From CAVSXS01 sp963767715 (GTDB lineage Bacteria; Chloroflexota; Ktedonobacteria; Ktedonobacterales; Ktedonobacteraceae), in NCBI GenBank assembly GCA_963767715.1, contig CAVYFA010000011.1:199348-263347 (forward strand): DNA of 64,000 nt, read 5' to 3'. Each line of letters opens with the position of its first letter. Position 1 is the first letter of the stretch. Under the pieces are notes generated by a model that searched no databases, was not told the DNA's origin, and worked only from the letters and a program-made list of their open reading frames with translations. This document shows, in pieces, positions 17,935-25,864 of the stretch. The position numbers were made by a program, and so were the translations under genes.

Positions 17935-20157
17935 TTACTTCTTTTCCTCACCTGGTGAGAAGTGTTGTAAGAAAAAGGTGTAGTTCTGCCGGATAGCCTT
18001 CGTATCTGGATGATCTGGACCCAGCACTTGCTCACAGGTGGCCAGTGCTCGATGGTAGAGCGGCTCCGCTTCCGCATACTTGCCCTGCACCCGATAGAGT
18101 GCAGCCAGATTGTTGAGGCTTTGAGCCGTACTATGATGGGTTGGTCCCAACTGTTGCTCGCGGATGGCCAGCGCCCGCTGGTAGAGCGGTTCCGCCTCGG
18201 CATACTTGCCCTGCACATCATAAAGCGAGGCCAGATTGTTGAGGCTGGTCGCTGTCTCGGGATGGCCAGGCCCTAGCTGTTGCTCGAGGATCGACAGCGT
18301 GCCCTGGTAGAGCTGCCTGGCCTCCGCATACTTGCCCTGTGCCTTATATAACCACGCCAGTGTTCCCAAAGCGACTGCAGTGTCCACATGCTCTTTCCCA
18401 TGCTGCTGTTCATAAAGTGCGAGGGCTTGCTGGAGGAGCGGCTCCGCCTCTACATATTGCATACGTTCCTTCAGATACCACCCTGTAAGACGCAGGAGTA
18501 CCGCTGCTTCAGAGGATACGAGCTGTGCTTGCTGGCGATGCGCCGCCCAGGCAAGCAAATGGGGCAGCAGGCGCTCCCACTCGGCCCAGTGAGGAAACGT
18601 GACTTTACCCTTTTCGGGAAGCGCGGCGTAGAGCAAACGGGTAGCACACGCGACCCAGGCCTGGAAGGTCTCTTGCGACATGGCATCGATGAGCACCGCC
18701 TGGACAAGTCGATGGATGGAGAGCGTCTGCGTGGCAGGATCTCGGCGCAGCAACGAATAGGCACCTAATGTCCTCATTGCTTCATGAAACGCCATGTCGT
18801 CTGTTCCAAGCACCTGGAGGGGCGGATCTAGCTGGAGCAATCCCTTGCGTAGCAGACCTTCAGGGAAGGCATCAGGGTGCAGAAACGCAAACAGCCGCAA
18901 GAGGTCGGCTGCTGCTGGATTCGCTTGCTCCACTGAGGCAAAGGCGAGCGACCAGGTAGTTGCTACCGAGGTGGGGTGATCGCTGACCAGTCCTCCACCT
19001 AGCTTGAGGAGCGCGGCACGGCGGGTGTGGTACAGTCGCAGGTACTCATCGATGCTGCACGGAGTTTCCTCGATGTAGGCGCCCGCCTGGTCTAAGGCGA
19101 GCGGCAGCCTGCCCAGTTCTCGTACCAACACGTCGGCTTGCTTACGATCTTGTGGAGAAGCCTGTTCCAGTGGGGCATCAGAGGCGAGTAAACCCGCCCT
19201 GCGCAGGAGGAAAAGGATCGCGACTTCCTGTGGCATGGTGTTCACCTCGATGCGTTGGGCGAGGCGGCCCAGTGCCTGGGCTCGCGTGGTCAGCAGCACC
19301 TGCCCGCCATATGACGGGGGAAGGAAGTCTCTGGCGAGTGCAAGGTCATCGGCATTGTCCAGGATGAGCAGCCAGCCGCCGTATGCGCGCAGCCAGGCTT
19401 GTACGGCGACGACAGTTTGTTGTAGCTCTTTGGCATCCTTTTCCGGCAGTTGAAGTTCACGTGCTATCGCGGCGAAGTCGGAAACCAGGTTTTCGTGTGT
19501 GTCGGCGCGTACCCAGAATATGGCCTGGTAGTCCTGGTGGTGCTGGTAGGCGTATTCGATGGCAAGCTGGGTTTTGCCAATCCCGCCGAGTCCAGTGATT
19601 GTTTGAGTCAAGGCTGTGGTGGTTCCGCTTTTCAAGGCGGTCACGAGTTGGGTCAGGAGGTCTTCGCGGCCTGTAAAGTATGGATTGGGCGGGTAGGGAA
19701 TCATCCAGATGGGGGGAAAGGCGGGCAGCGCGGCTGGCCTGGCTCGTTCGTGGCGTACGCCCGCGAGTAAACGTGTGCGCGCTTCCTGTTCGTCGTATCC
19801 CGCCAGGTCGATGTAGAAGATCTGGCCCAGCAGCCTCTCGACGTCACATGCCCGCACGCGTACGGGCACCAGCAGGCGCTGTTCGCCTTTTGGATCGCGC
19901 CAGAAAGCAGCGTGCCACTCTGAGGGTGTAAATCCTGAGGTGAAATAGTCGGGGGAAAGGACGGCGATGGTGCGCCCGGAGGTTCTGGTGGCGCTGTCCA
20001 TCTCCTGCACGAAGTCACTGCCGGGTCGGAAGTTCCAGGCCTGGATGAGTGTGGTGTAGCCTTCCTGCTCCAACTGCCGGGCGATCCATTCGGCCCAGAT
20101 GCGGTCGGCGCGCGTGTAGCTTATGAAAAAGTCTGCGCGGGTGTCCTTCTCCATCAT
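17935..20157 (-). CDS. TIR-NB-ARC-TPR STAND protein
   Basis: The 740-residue protein has an N-terminal TIR domain (about 5-150, 'DFFISYTRADRIWAEWIA'). A glutamate in 'SEWHAAF' matches the position of the NADase glutamate. The STAND ATPase follows, with P-loop 'GLGGIGKT' (about 190) and Walker B 'LLILDNADD' (about 265). Kinesin-light-chain-type TPR repeats occupy about 560-735 ('LNNLASLYDVQGKYAEAEPL'). This order matches bacterial immune sensors in which TPRs detect a trigger and TIR consumes NAD+. The trigger is unknown, and no partner gene adjoins. The first ATG at 20157 follows GAGGAAAA by 9 bases. It is divergent from the carboxyltransferase gene. Confidence 0.85.
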   Translation of the reverse strand: MMEKDTRADFFISYTRADRIWAEWIARQLEQEGYTTLIQAWNFRPGSDFVQEMDSATRTSGRTIAVLSPDYFTSGFTPSEWHAAFWRDPKGEQRLLVPVRVRACDVERLLGQIFYIDLAGYDEQEARTRLLAGVRHERARPAALPAFPPIWMIPYPPNPYFTGREDLLTQLVTALKSGTTTALTQTITGLGGIGKTQLAIEYAYQHHQDYQAIFWVRADTHENLVSDFAAIARELQLPEKDAKELQQTVVAVQAWLRAYGGWLLILDNADDLALARDFLPPSYGGQVLLTTRAQALGRLAQRIEVNTMPQEVAILFLLRRAGLLASDAPLEQASPQDRKQADVLVRELGRLPLALDQAGAYIEETPCSIDEYLRLYHTRRAALLKLGGGLVSDHPTSVATTWSLAFASVEQANPAAADLLRLFAFLHPDAFPEGLLRKGLLQLDPPLQVLGTDDMAFHEAMRTLGAYSLLRRDPATQTLSIHRLVQAVLIDAMSQETFQAWVACATRLLYAALPEKGKVTFPHWAEWERLLPHLLAWAAHRQQAQLVSSEAAVLLRLTGWYLKERMQYVEAEPLLQQALALYEQQHGKEHVDTAVALGTLAWLYKAQGKYAEARQLYQGTLSILEQQLGPGHPETATSLNNLASLYDVQGKYAEAEPLYQRALAIREQQLGPTHHSTAQSLNNLAALYRVQGKYAEAEPLYHRALATCEQVLGPDHPDTKAIRQNYTFFLQHFSPGEEKK

Positions 20158-20338
20158 GTTGCTGGGTTTTCCTCGATTCATTGCTTTGAAGGATGCACTG
20201 TTTGTGCTGTTGTGCAAGAGTATAATGGGTTTTTTGTTCCTGTGCAACAAGCAGGCGGCGAGTGGCTTGATAGAGAGCGCTTTCGTATTGTACAGTACTC
20301 ATGCACTACATACGCGCAGACAGAAAGGTAGGCCTGGT

Positions 20339-21871
20339 ATGAGCAGTAAGGACGAGCAACTGGCGGCGGAGATTGAGCGAATTCGGAAGGGGGGCGCGGA
20401 AAAATACCACGCGCGCAACCGGGAGCAGAAGAAACTCTTTGCGCGCGACCGACTGAAGTTGCTGCTGGACAATGGGAAGATCGAGTTCGAGGAGGGCATG
20501 TTCGCCGAGTGCCGGGACCCTGACCTGCCGGCAGATGCCGTCATCACCGGCGTCGGGCGCATCGATGGGCGGCCGGTGGCATTCAGCGCGTCGGACTCGA
20601 CCGTAAAAGCGGGCTCGGCGGGCGAGAAGTCGGTGCAGAAGAACCTGCGCATCCAGGAAATCGCCATGCAGATGCATATCCCCATATTCTACCTGATAGA
20701 CTCCGCGGGTGCGCGCATTACCGACCAGGTACGTCTCTTCCCCGGTCGCAACCAGGGCGGGCGCACATTTTACAACCAGATCAAGATGTCGGGCGTCGTC
20801 CCGCAGATCGCTATTATGTTCGGCCCGTCGCCGGCAGGTGCGGCTTACACCCCCGCCTTCGCCGATATCGCCATCATGGTTGACGGCAATGCCAGCGCCT
20901 ACCTCGGCTCGCCGCGCATGGCCGAGATGGTGACGCGCGAAAAGGTCACGCTCGAAGAGATGGGCGGCGCGCGCATGCACTGCACGGTCTCCGGCCTGGG
21001 CGATTACCTGGCGGAGAGCGAAGAGGACGCCATCCGCTTCGCGAAAGAGTACTTCCGCTACATGCCGCAGAACTACCTGGGCGCGGCCACCGAAGCCGCC
21101 AGCGTTCCTCCGGCCAGCGACCGCCCGTTGAAAGATATCGTGCCGGAGACGCAGAGCAAGCCGTTCAATATGTACGATTTCATCAACTCGCTCATCGATG
21201 GCGACAGCTTCCTCGAAATAAAAAAGCTCTTCGCGCCGGAATTGATTACCGGCTTCGCGCGCCTGGATGGTCGCCCGATTGGCATCGTCGCCAACCAGCC
21301 GCGCGTCAAAGGCGGGGTGCTCTTCACCGATTCGTCCGACAAGGGCACGCGCTTCGTCAATACCTGCAACGCCTTCAACATCCCGCTGCTCTTCCTGGCC
21401 GACGTCTCGGGCTTCATGATCGGCTCCGCCGTCGAACGTGCGGGCATCATCCGGCACGGCGCGAAGTTCATCGCGGCGGTCTCGCAAGCCGTCGTGCCGA
21501 AAATCTCGGTGATCGTGCGCAAATGCTACGGGGCGGGCCTCTATGCGATGGCCGGGCCGGCCTTCGGCACGGATGCCGTCATGGCACTGCCTACGGCGCA
21601 GGTCGCCGTGATGGGTCCGGAGGCCGCCATCAACGCCGTCTACGCCAACCAGATCGCCGCGTTGCCAGAAGAGCAGCGCGAGCCGTTCCGCAAGAAGAAG
21701 GAGGCCGAATATGCCGAGGATATCGACATCTTCCACCTGGCCTCGGAGCTGATCGTCGATACCATCACGCCCTTCGAAGGTCTGCGCTCGGATCTCATCG
21801 CGCGCTACGCGGTCTACCAGACGAAAGAGGCGCGCTTCTCTGAATGCCGCAACCCTATTTACCCGGTGTGA
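20339..21871 (+). CDS. Acyl-CoA carboxylase carboxyltransferase subunit (PccB/MmdA type)
   Basis: The 510-residue protein is a full-length fused carboxyltransferase with both crotonase-like halves ('FYLIDSAGARITDQV', 'GGARMHCTVSGLGDYLAE', 'KCYGAGLYAMAGPAFG'). It transfers carboxylate between biotin and an acyl-CoA such as propionyl-, acetyl- or methylcrotonyl-CoA. The biotin carboxylase subunit is not in the window. A tiny membrane protein and a 70-residue biotin carrier follow on the same strand, so the set could serve a carboxylase or, less likely, a sodium-pumping decarboxylase. The ATG at 20339 fits the family N-terminus ('EQLAAEIERIRKGGAEKYH'). Residues encoded upstream of it are not family-like. 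Confidence 0.9.
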   Translation: MSSKDEQLAAEIERIRKGGAEKYHARNREQKKLFARDRLKLLLDNGKIEFEEGMFAECRDPDLPADAVITGVGRIDGRPVAFSASDSTVKAGSAGEKSVQKNLRIQEIAMQMHIPIFYLIDSAGARITDQVRLFPGRNQGGRTFYNQIKMSGVVPQIAIMFGPSPAGAAYTPAFADIAIMVDGNASAYLGSPRMAEMVTREKVTLEEMGGARMHCTVSGLGDYLAESEEDAIRFAKEYFRYMPQNYLGAATEAASVPPASDRPLKDIVPETQSKPFNMYDFINSLIDGDSFLEIKKLFAPELITGFARLDGRPIGIVANQPRVKGGVLFTDSSDKGTRFVNTCNAFNIPLLFLADVSGFMIGSAVERAGIIRHGAKFIAAVSQAVVPKISVIVRKCYGAGLYAMAGPAFGTDAVMALPTAQVAVMGPEAAINAVYANQIAALPEEQREPFRKKKEAEYAEDIDIFHLASELIVDTITPFEGLRSDLIARYAVYQTKEARFSECRNPIYPV

Positions 21872-21925
21872 TATGATAGGTGCGGCATTCCACCAAACGA
21901 TAATACAGAGGAGATTACTTCTACT

Positions 21926-22120
21926 ATGAACAATGTAAACGTATCGGTATTCTACGGAGCTATCGTGATTGGTATCCTGGCGCTCATCGTCGGCTTTCTC
22001 TACAATGCAAATATGGTACTTGGCTTTCACCCAACGCGCGCCTATGCCGCCTGGGCCATTGGAGCCGTACTGATCATTATCGGCATCGTCGGCATCGTTA
22101 TGGCACGGCGCAGGGCGTAG
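21926..22120 (+). CDS. 64-residue two-helix membrane protein between carboxyltransferase and biotin carrier
   Basis: The small protein has two transmembrane helices ('YGAIVIGILALIVGFLY' and 'WAIGAVLIIIGIVGIVMA') and ends in 'RRRA', which suggests a cytoplasmic C-terminus. A strong ribosome site (AGAGGAGATT) precedes the ATG. I do not recognise a family. Its position between a carboxyltransferase and a biotin carrier recalls the small delta subunit of sodium-pumping decarboxylases. However, delta usually has one helix and an Ala/Pro-rich tail, and no large beta subunit is present here. Confidence 0.75.
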   Translation: MNNVNVSVFYGAIVIGILALIVGFLYNANMVLGFHPTRAYAAWAIGAVLIIIGIVGIVMARRRA

Positions 22121-22136
22121 AAACGCCGGGGCAGCA

Positions 22137-22349
22137 ATGAAGCGTATCGTATCGAATATGGCGGGCGTTGTGCTGGAATTTCTGGTCAAACCGGGCGACC
22201 AGATAGTCGTTGACCAGGATGTCGTCATGCTGGAATCCATGAAAATGCAGATTCCGGTGCAGGCGACGATAGCGGGAACCGTCACCGCCATCAAGGTGAA
22301 CGAGGGCGATTTCGTGGATGATGGGGATGTCCTGCTGGAGGTCGAGTAA
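22137..22349 (+). CDS. Minimal biotin carboxyl carrier protein
   Basis: The 70-residue protein is a stand-alone biotinyl domain. The biotinylation motif is 'MLESMKMQIPV', with the modified lysine at K36. The paired beta hammerhead is complete ('VLEFLVKPGDQIVVDQDVV' and 'TAIKVNEGDFVDDGDVLLEV'). It carries CO2 between a biotin carboxylase and the carboxyltransferase encoded about 270 bases upstream. GGGG just before the ATG is the probable ribosome site. The length matches the short single-domain carriers known in Gram-positive and actinobacterial carboxylases. Confidence 0.9.
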   Translation: MKRIVSNMAGVVLEFLVKPGDQIVVDQDVVMLESMKMQIPVQATIAGTVTAIKVNEGDFVDDGDVLLEVE

Positions 22350-22361
22350 TGGCACGAAGGC

Positions 22362-23402
22362 TTGTTTGTGGATAATCGCCTGGTCTGTCGACAATGTGGT
22401 AAGCCGATACAGGGACGGTATATTACGGCTCTCAACGCGGTCTGGCATCCAGAGCACTTTCTCTGCGCCGCCTGCCATCAACCCATTGGGGATGAAAGCT
22501 TCAATGTCCTTGATGGCCAGCCCTATCACCCACGCTGCTATATCGAACGAGTGGCCCCACGCTGTGCCTTTTGCGGCAAGCCTCTGACGGGACGCTATAT
22601 CCAGGCTGAAGGCAAGAACTACCATCCCGACTGCTACCGCGACCATGTCGCTGCGCGCTGCGCGTACTGTAATGCCCCGCTCACCGGTGAATACCTGATC
22701 GATGCATGGGGCACGAAATTTTGTAAGCGGCATAAGCAGGAGTTCCCCACCTGCGAGTTCTGCGGCCGCCTCATCCCACCGGCCCAGCAGGAGAAGGGTG
22801 ATCCACGTGCACTCCAGAGCATGCGCTGCCCCGTGTGCCGCTCAAGAGCCATCGAGAGCATGTCGCAGGCGCGCCCGCTTTTCGACGAAGTAGCGCGCTG
22901 GGCGAGAACGGAGTTGCCTGATTTCAACAACGACTCCCTTAAGCTCGAACTTTGTGATCGCGCCACGCTCGCCCGCTATATGCAAGGAATGGGCGGTGTC
23001 CACGGCGGCGAGCCACATACGCTCGGCGTGACCCTGAGTACAACGCATACGCTCAATGGGCGCGAGGTACGCACGGAGGTGAACGGTATCGCTGTGCTGC
23101 AAGGGTTGCCGGTGCCGCTCTTTCAAGGTACACTCGCGCACGAGCTTGGCCATGCCTGGCTGGTGATGCAGGGCATCAAGGGTCTGCCAGCGTGGGCAGA
23201 GGAGGGCTTCTGCGAAATGCTGGCTTATCGCTACTATACGCGTCTGAACACGCCCGAAGGCCGCTACTATGCCGAAAGCATCGAGCGCAATCCTCATCCT
23301 ATCTACGGTGAGGGCTTCCGGCGCGTCCGCGCTACAGCGGATCGCGTGGGATTCGTGAACTACGTGACGACGCTGCGCGCAACGAAGCGGCCACCGGCGT
23401 AA
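22362..23402 (+). CDS. LIM-like zinc-finger protein with DA1-type metallopeptidase domain
   Basis: The 346-residue protein starts with about three LIM-like zinc modules ('CRQCGKPI', 'HFLCAACHQPIG', 'CAFCGKPLTGRY', 'CAYCNAPLTGEY'). A CxxC pair ('CPVC', about 155) follows, then a DA1-type peptidase domain with zincin motif HELGH (260-264) and the downstream glutamate in 'AEEGFCEMLAYRYY'. DA1 is best known as a plant peptidase that cleaves ubiquitin-pathway proteins; bacterial homologues are uncharacterised. Start codon is TTG 22362 or GTG 22368, the latter better spaced from GAAGG. It begins 13 bases after the biotin carrier gene and may be in the same transcript. The peptidase substrate is unknown. 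Confidence 0.75.
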   Translation: MFVDNRLVCRQCGKPIQGRYITALNAVWHPEHFLCAACHQPIGDESFNVLDGQPYHPRCYIERVAPRCAFCGKPLTGRYIQAEGKNYHPDCYRDHVAARCAYCNAPLTGEYLIDAWGTKFCKRHKQEFPTCEFCGRLIPPAQQEKGDPRALQSMRCPVCRSRAIESMSQARPLFDEVARWARTELPDFNNDSLKLELCDRATLARYMQGMGGVHGGEPHTLGVTLSTTHTLNGREVRTEVNGIAVLQGLPVPLFQGTLAHELGHAWLVMQGIKGLPAWAEEGFCEMLAYRYYTRLNTPEGRYYAESIERNPHPIYGEGFRRVRATADRVGFVNYVTTLRATKRPPA

Positions 23403-23656
23403 CATTGGCGTACCAGTATTTGGGACGAGGGCGACCGCAAGGGTCTCCACCCTACTCCCCACCACTCCCGCCCTTACAAAGACTACGCGGGATGGAGACC
23501 TTACCAATGGCCATAGGATTTATTCAACCGGCATTATCGGCCAGTTTTTTGCCGAATCGATCATGCGGCGATTCTGGCCGATAAATCGGCGGTGGGCGCG
23601 GTAAACCGGCCCCTACTCTTGTTTGATGGTCGGTTGCCTTCAACAATTCCATACAC
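23403..23656. other. Intergenic region with two repeat-like segments
   Basis: The gap holds 'gggcgaccgcaagggt' at about 23428, which matches the arm of the inverted repeat at 54747-54845. It also holds a copy of the 'gataaatcgg' repeat at 23576-23617. No gene is seen. Confidence 0.5.
23576..23617 (+). repeat. Dispersed 'ccgataaatcgg' intergenic repeat, copy 1
   Basis: The unit reads ggccgataaatcggcggtgg, then gcgcggtaaaccggccccta, with imperfect dyad symmetry. It lies between the DA1-like and GT-C genes. Here the second half is diverged (gtaaaccgg in place of gataaatcgg), as in copy 6. Confidence 0.75.
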
Positions 23657-25492
23657 CTAATAAGGTGAGATTGGTTGATATACCACGTATCCATCGAAGG
23701 TATAGTGATGATATGGCCTGCCTGATTGCTTGAATTTCTGCGCGATCAGTCTGATCTGCGGGGTTCCGATAGGAAAGACGTAGCTCGACATCAGGTCGGA
23801 GCGCACGATGATGCCGTTCGGTTTGTAGCGGTCGCCGACCGGCTGTAGATTATCTGTCAGGTCGCTGCAGGTGATGCGCTGAGCGCTCTGGAAGATGATC
23901 CGGTCACAGCTCATAAAGTCCGAGTAGATGTGGATGGCCCCGATGCGTTCGAGGTGCTGTACCAGGTCTTCCTGCTGTGCGTTCTGTGCCAGCGTGTTGG
24001 GGATATCACCGAAGGTGAGGATCGTGGCCAGCGCAAAGATGAGCGTCAGAGCCACTAATGCAGCCCGCGCTGCATCGACCCGCGCTATCCTCGCCCGGCG
24101 CTTGAGCGATGCCCTGCCGGCGCTCGCGCTCTTCCAGAGGGGATAGAGCAGCGCGGGTATGCCGATCAGGACGCAGAGCAAATAGCGCGCGTTGAGATAG
24201 GGCGAGAGCGCGGCGGTGGGGCTGATGGCATAGATGACGACGGTCAGCGCGATGGCCAGCAGCAGGGCCAGGCGCGCGCAGGAAAGCGCGAACTCCTGTC
24301 GATGCTCGGCCTGCTTAAGCGCCTGCGCATCTGTTCGTTCGGCAGTCGGCGGCCAAGGGTCAATATCTTTTAGGGTGAGAGAGGGCGACCCAAGGGTTCC
24401 CGGAAGGATAAAGAGACCTGGCCGATTGCTCCGCTCTCTGCTTTTCCACAAGGTTTTGATCGCCAGGAGTACGGCGCTGATCCACAAAGCAATCCAGAGC
24501 AGCGACCATGCGCCCTGCATTACGGCGCATGGCAGCGTCGTAGGTTCGCTGCCGCCCAGGAACGGCGTCGATGAAACATCGCAGACCCTGGGATAGTTGG
24601 TCATCGTGGGTATGCCGACCAGGAATGTACTCACTATACTGTGTGGCAGCAGGCGTTGTAGCGCACCACTGGCCACTCCCGCACCGCCGCGAAAGAGGAA
24701 TAGTACGATGTCGAGCGAGTTCGCGTGGCTGCCCGGCTGGAAATTGTAGAGAATCAATGGCAGCCCGCCGATGAGAAAACCAACCAGCAGGCAGACAGGG
24801 GCAAGAGAGAGTATGTCGCGCCAGCAGGTGACGAGCAGCAGCAGCCCTGAACACAGCACAAAAGGCAGGATGAGCAGATCGCTCCACAATCCCAGTCCGA
24901 CCACCATGCCCCAGGCTGCGAAGGCGAGCAGGCGCAACAGGCCCCGTCGCCTGTTACATGGCGTAAGTTCTTGACGTGCTGTGAGCGCCAGCCAGCTTGC
25001 CAGGACAAACAGTAAAGACCCGAAGAGCAGCGTTTCGGGATAGCCCCCGATGGCCTGAATCTCGCGGTAGTAGACTATCACCGCCGCCAGGGCGAGCAGG
25101 AGCGTCGACAGTAGCGCCAATTTGGGTGGATAGAGCAGGCGTGCCAGCAGGTACATGCTTACCAGGAAGAGCGTGTTGAGCAAGACCGTACCCAGGCGCA
25201 GCGAAAAGAGCGAAACGCCAAAGAGGTGAAAGAAGGCGGCGCCGAGGTAGGCCTGCAAGGACCCCATGTACGATTGCCCATAGAAGAAGGCCGGGTGTTC
25301 GCCGTGAAACGCGATGTTCATGGCCATCTCCCCCATGGTGCCTTCGTCGAAATTGGTGTGCGGCCATCCTAACGAGATCAACGCCAGGCGGATACCGCTC
25401 CCCAGCGCAACGACGCCCAGCACGCAGAGACCATAGCCGCTTAGCGGCAAGCGCATTTTCAGCGGGCCTGCTTTCACCGTATACGAATGCAT
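23657..25492 (-). CDS. GT-C fold membrane glycosyltransferase (GT39/PMT-like)
   Basis: The 611-residue protein has about 10-12 transmembrane helices and an early periplasmic loop 'HTNFDEGTMGEMAMNIAFHG', whose Asp-Glu pair is the usual catalytic feature of GT-C enzymes. These use polyprenyl-phosphate sugars to glycosylate proteins or lipids outside the membrane. The C-terminal 100 residues form a soluble extracytoplasmic part. The ATG at 25492 is preferred over 25576 because GGGGA lies about 10 bases upstream and the upstream residues are not membrane-like. The next gene is another GT-C enzyme in divergent orientation, so a glycosylation locus is plausible. Donor and acceptor are unknown. Confidence 0.75.
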   Translation of the reverse strand: MHSYTVKAGPLKMRLPLSGYGLCVLGVVALGSGIRLALISLGWPHTNFDEGTMGEMAMNIAFHGEHPAFFYGQSYMGSLQAYLGAAFFHLFGVSLFSLRLGTVLLNTLFLVSMYLLARLLYPPKLALLSTLLLALAAVIVYYREIQAIGGYPETLLFGSLLFVLASWLALTARQELTPCNRRRGLLRLLAFAAWGMVVGLGLWSDLLILPFVLCSGLLLLVTCWRDILSLAPVCLLVGFLIGGLPLILYNFQPGSHANSLDIVLFLFRGGAGVASGALQRLLPHSIVSTFLVGIPTMTNYPRVCDVSSTPFLGGSEPTTLPCAVMQGAWSLLWIALWISAVLLAIKTLWKSRERSNRPGLFILPGTLGSPSLTLKDIDPWPPTAERTDAQALKQAEHRQEFALSCARLALLLAIALTVVIYAISPTAALSPYLNARYLLCVLIGIPALLYPLWKSASAGRASLKRRARIARVDAARAALVALTLIFALATILTFGDIPNTLAQNAQQEDLVQHLERIGAIHIYSDFMSCDRIIFQSAQRITCSDLTDNLQPVGDRYKPNGIIVRSDLMSSYVFPIGTPQIRLIAQKFKQSGRPYHHYTFDGYVVYQPISPY

Positions 25493-25775
25493 AACATCGC
25501 GTCCCCAGGCAGAACGAACGAAGAAGACAGCATATGTGTTCGCGGAGATACTACCAGAAATGGCGTGGGTGGGCAAGTTTTGGGAAGATTGGCTCCCACT
25601 TATCCCGGCTCTGGCTTGGCATAATTCTCACTTTGTTATCCCCCCTGAAAAAGAATGTCCCCTGCCTCGTGTACCTGTGTAGGGACGCTTCCCTGTAATA
25701 AATCATCAATGTTCATCACGGGAGTTTCCCGTTAATGCAGATTAACCAATTAAGGCGGGCATTATACCCACCCCC

Positions 25776-25817
25776 GGGCCGATAAATCGGCGATGGCCGC
25801 GATAAATCGGGCCCTAC
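25776..25817 (+). repeat. Dispersed 'ccgataaatcgg' intergenic repeat, copy 2
   Basis: It reads gggccgataaatcggcgatg, then gccgcgataaatcgggccctac, and ends about 48 bases before the GT-C gene at 25865. It is nearly identical to copy 5 (35796-35837). Confidence 0.8.
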
Positions 25818-25864
25818 AGGTGCATTAACAGCATGACGGATTAGCGTACCAGGAAGCCTTTTCG

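Noticed and set aside
20306..22435. A 709-codon open frame on the minus strand opposite the carboxyltransferase
   Set aside because: It is the mirror of a highly conserved, GC-rich coding gene, its translation is rich in R, H, A and D with no recognisable domain, and it runs across the small membrane and biotin carrier genes.
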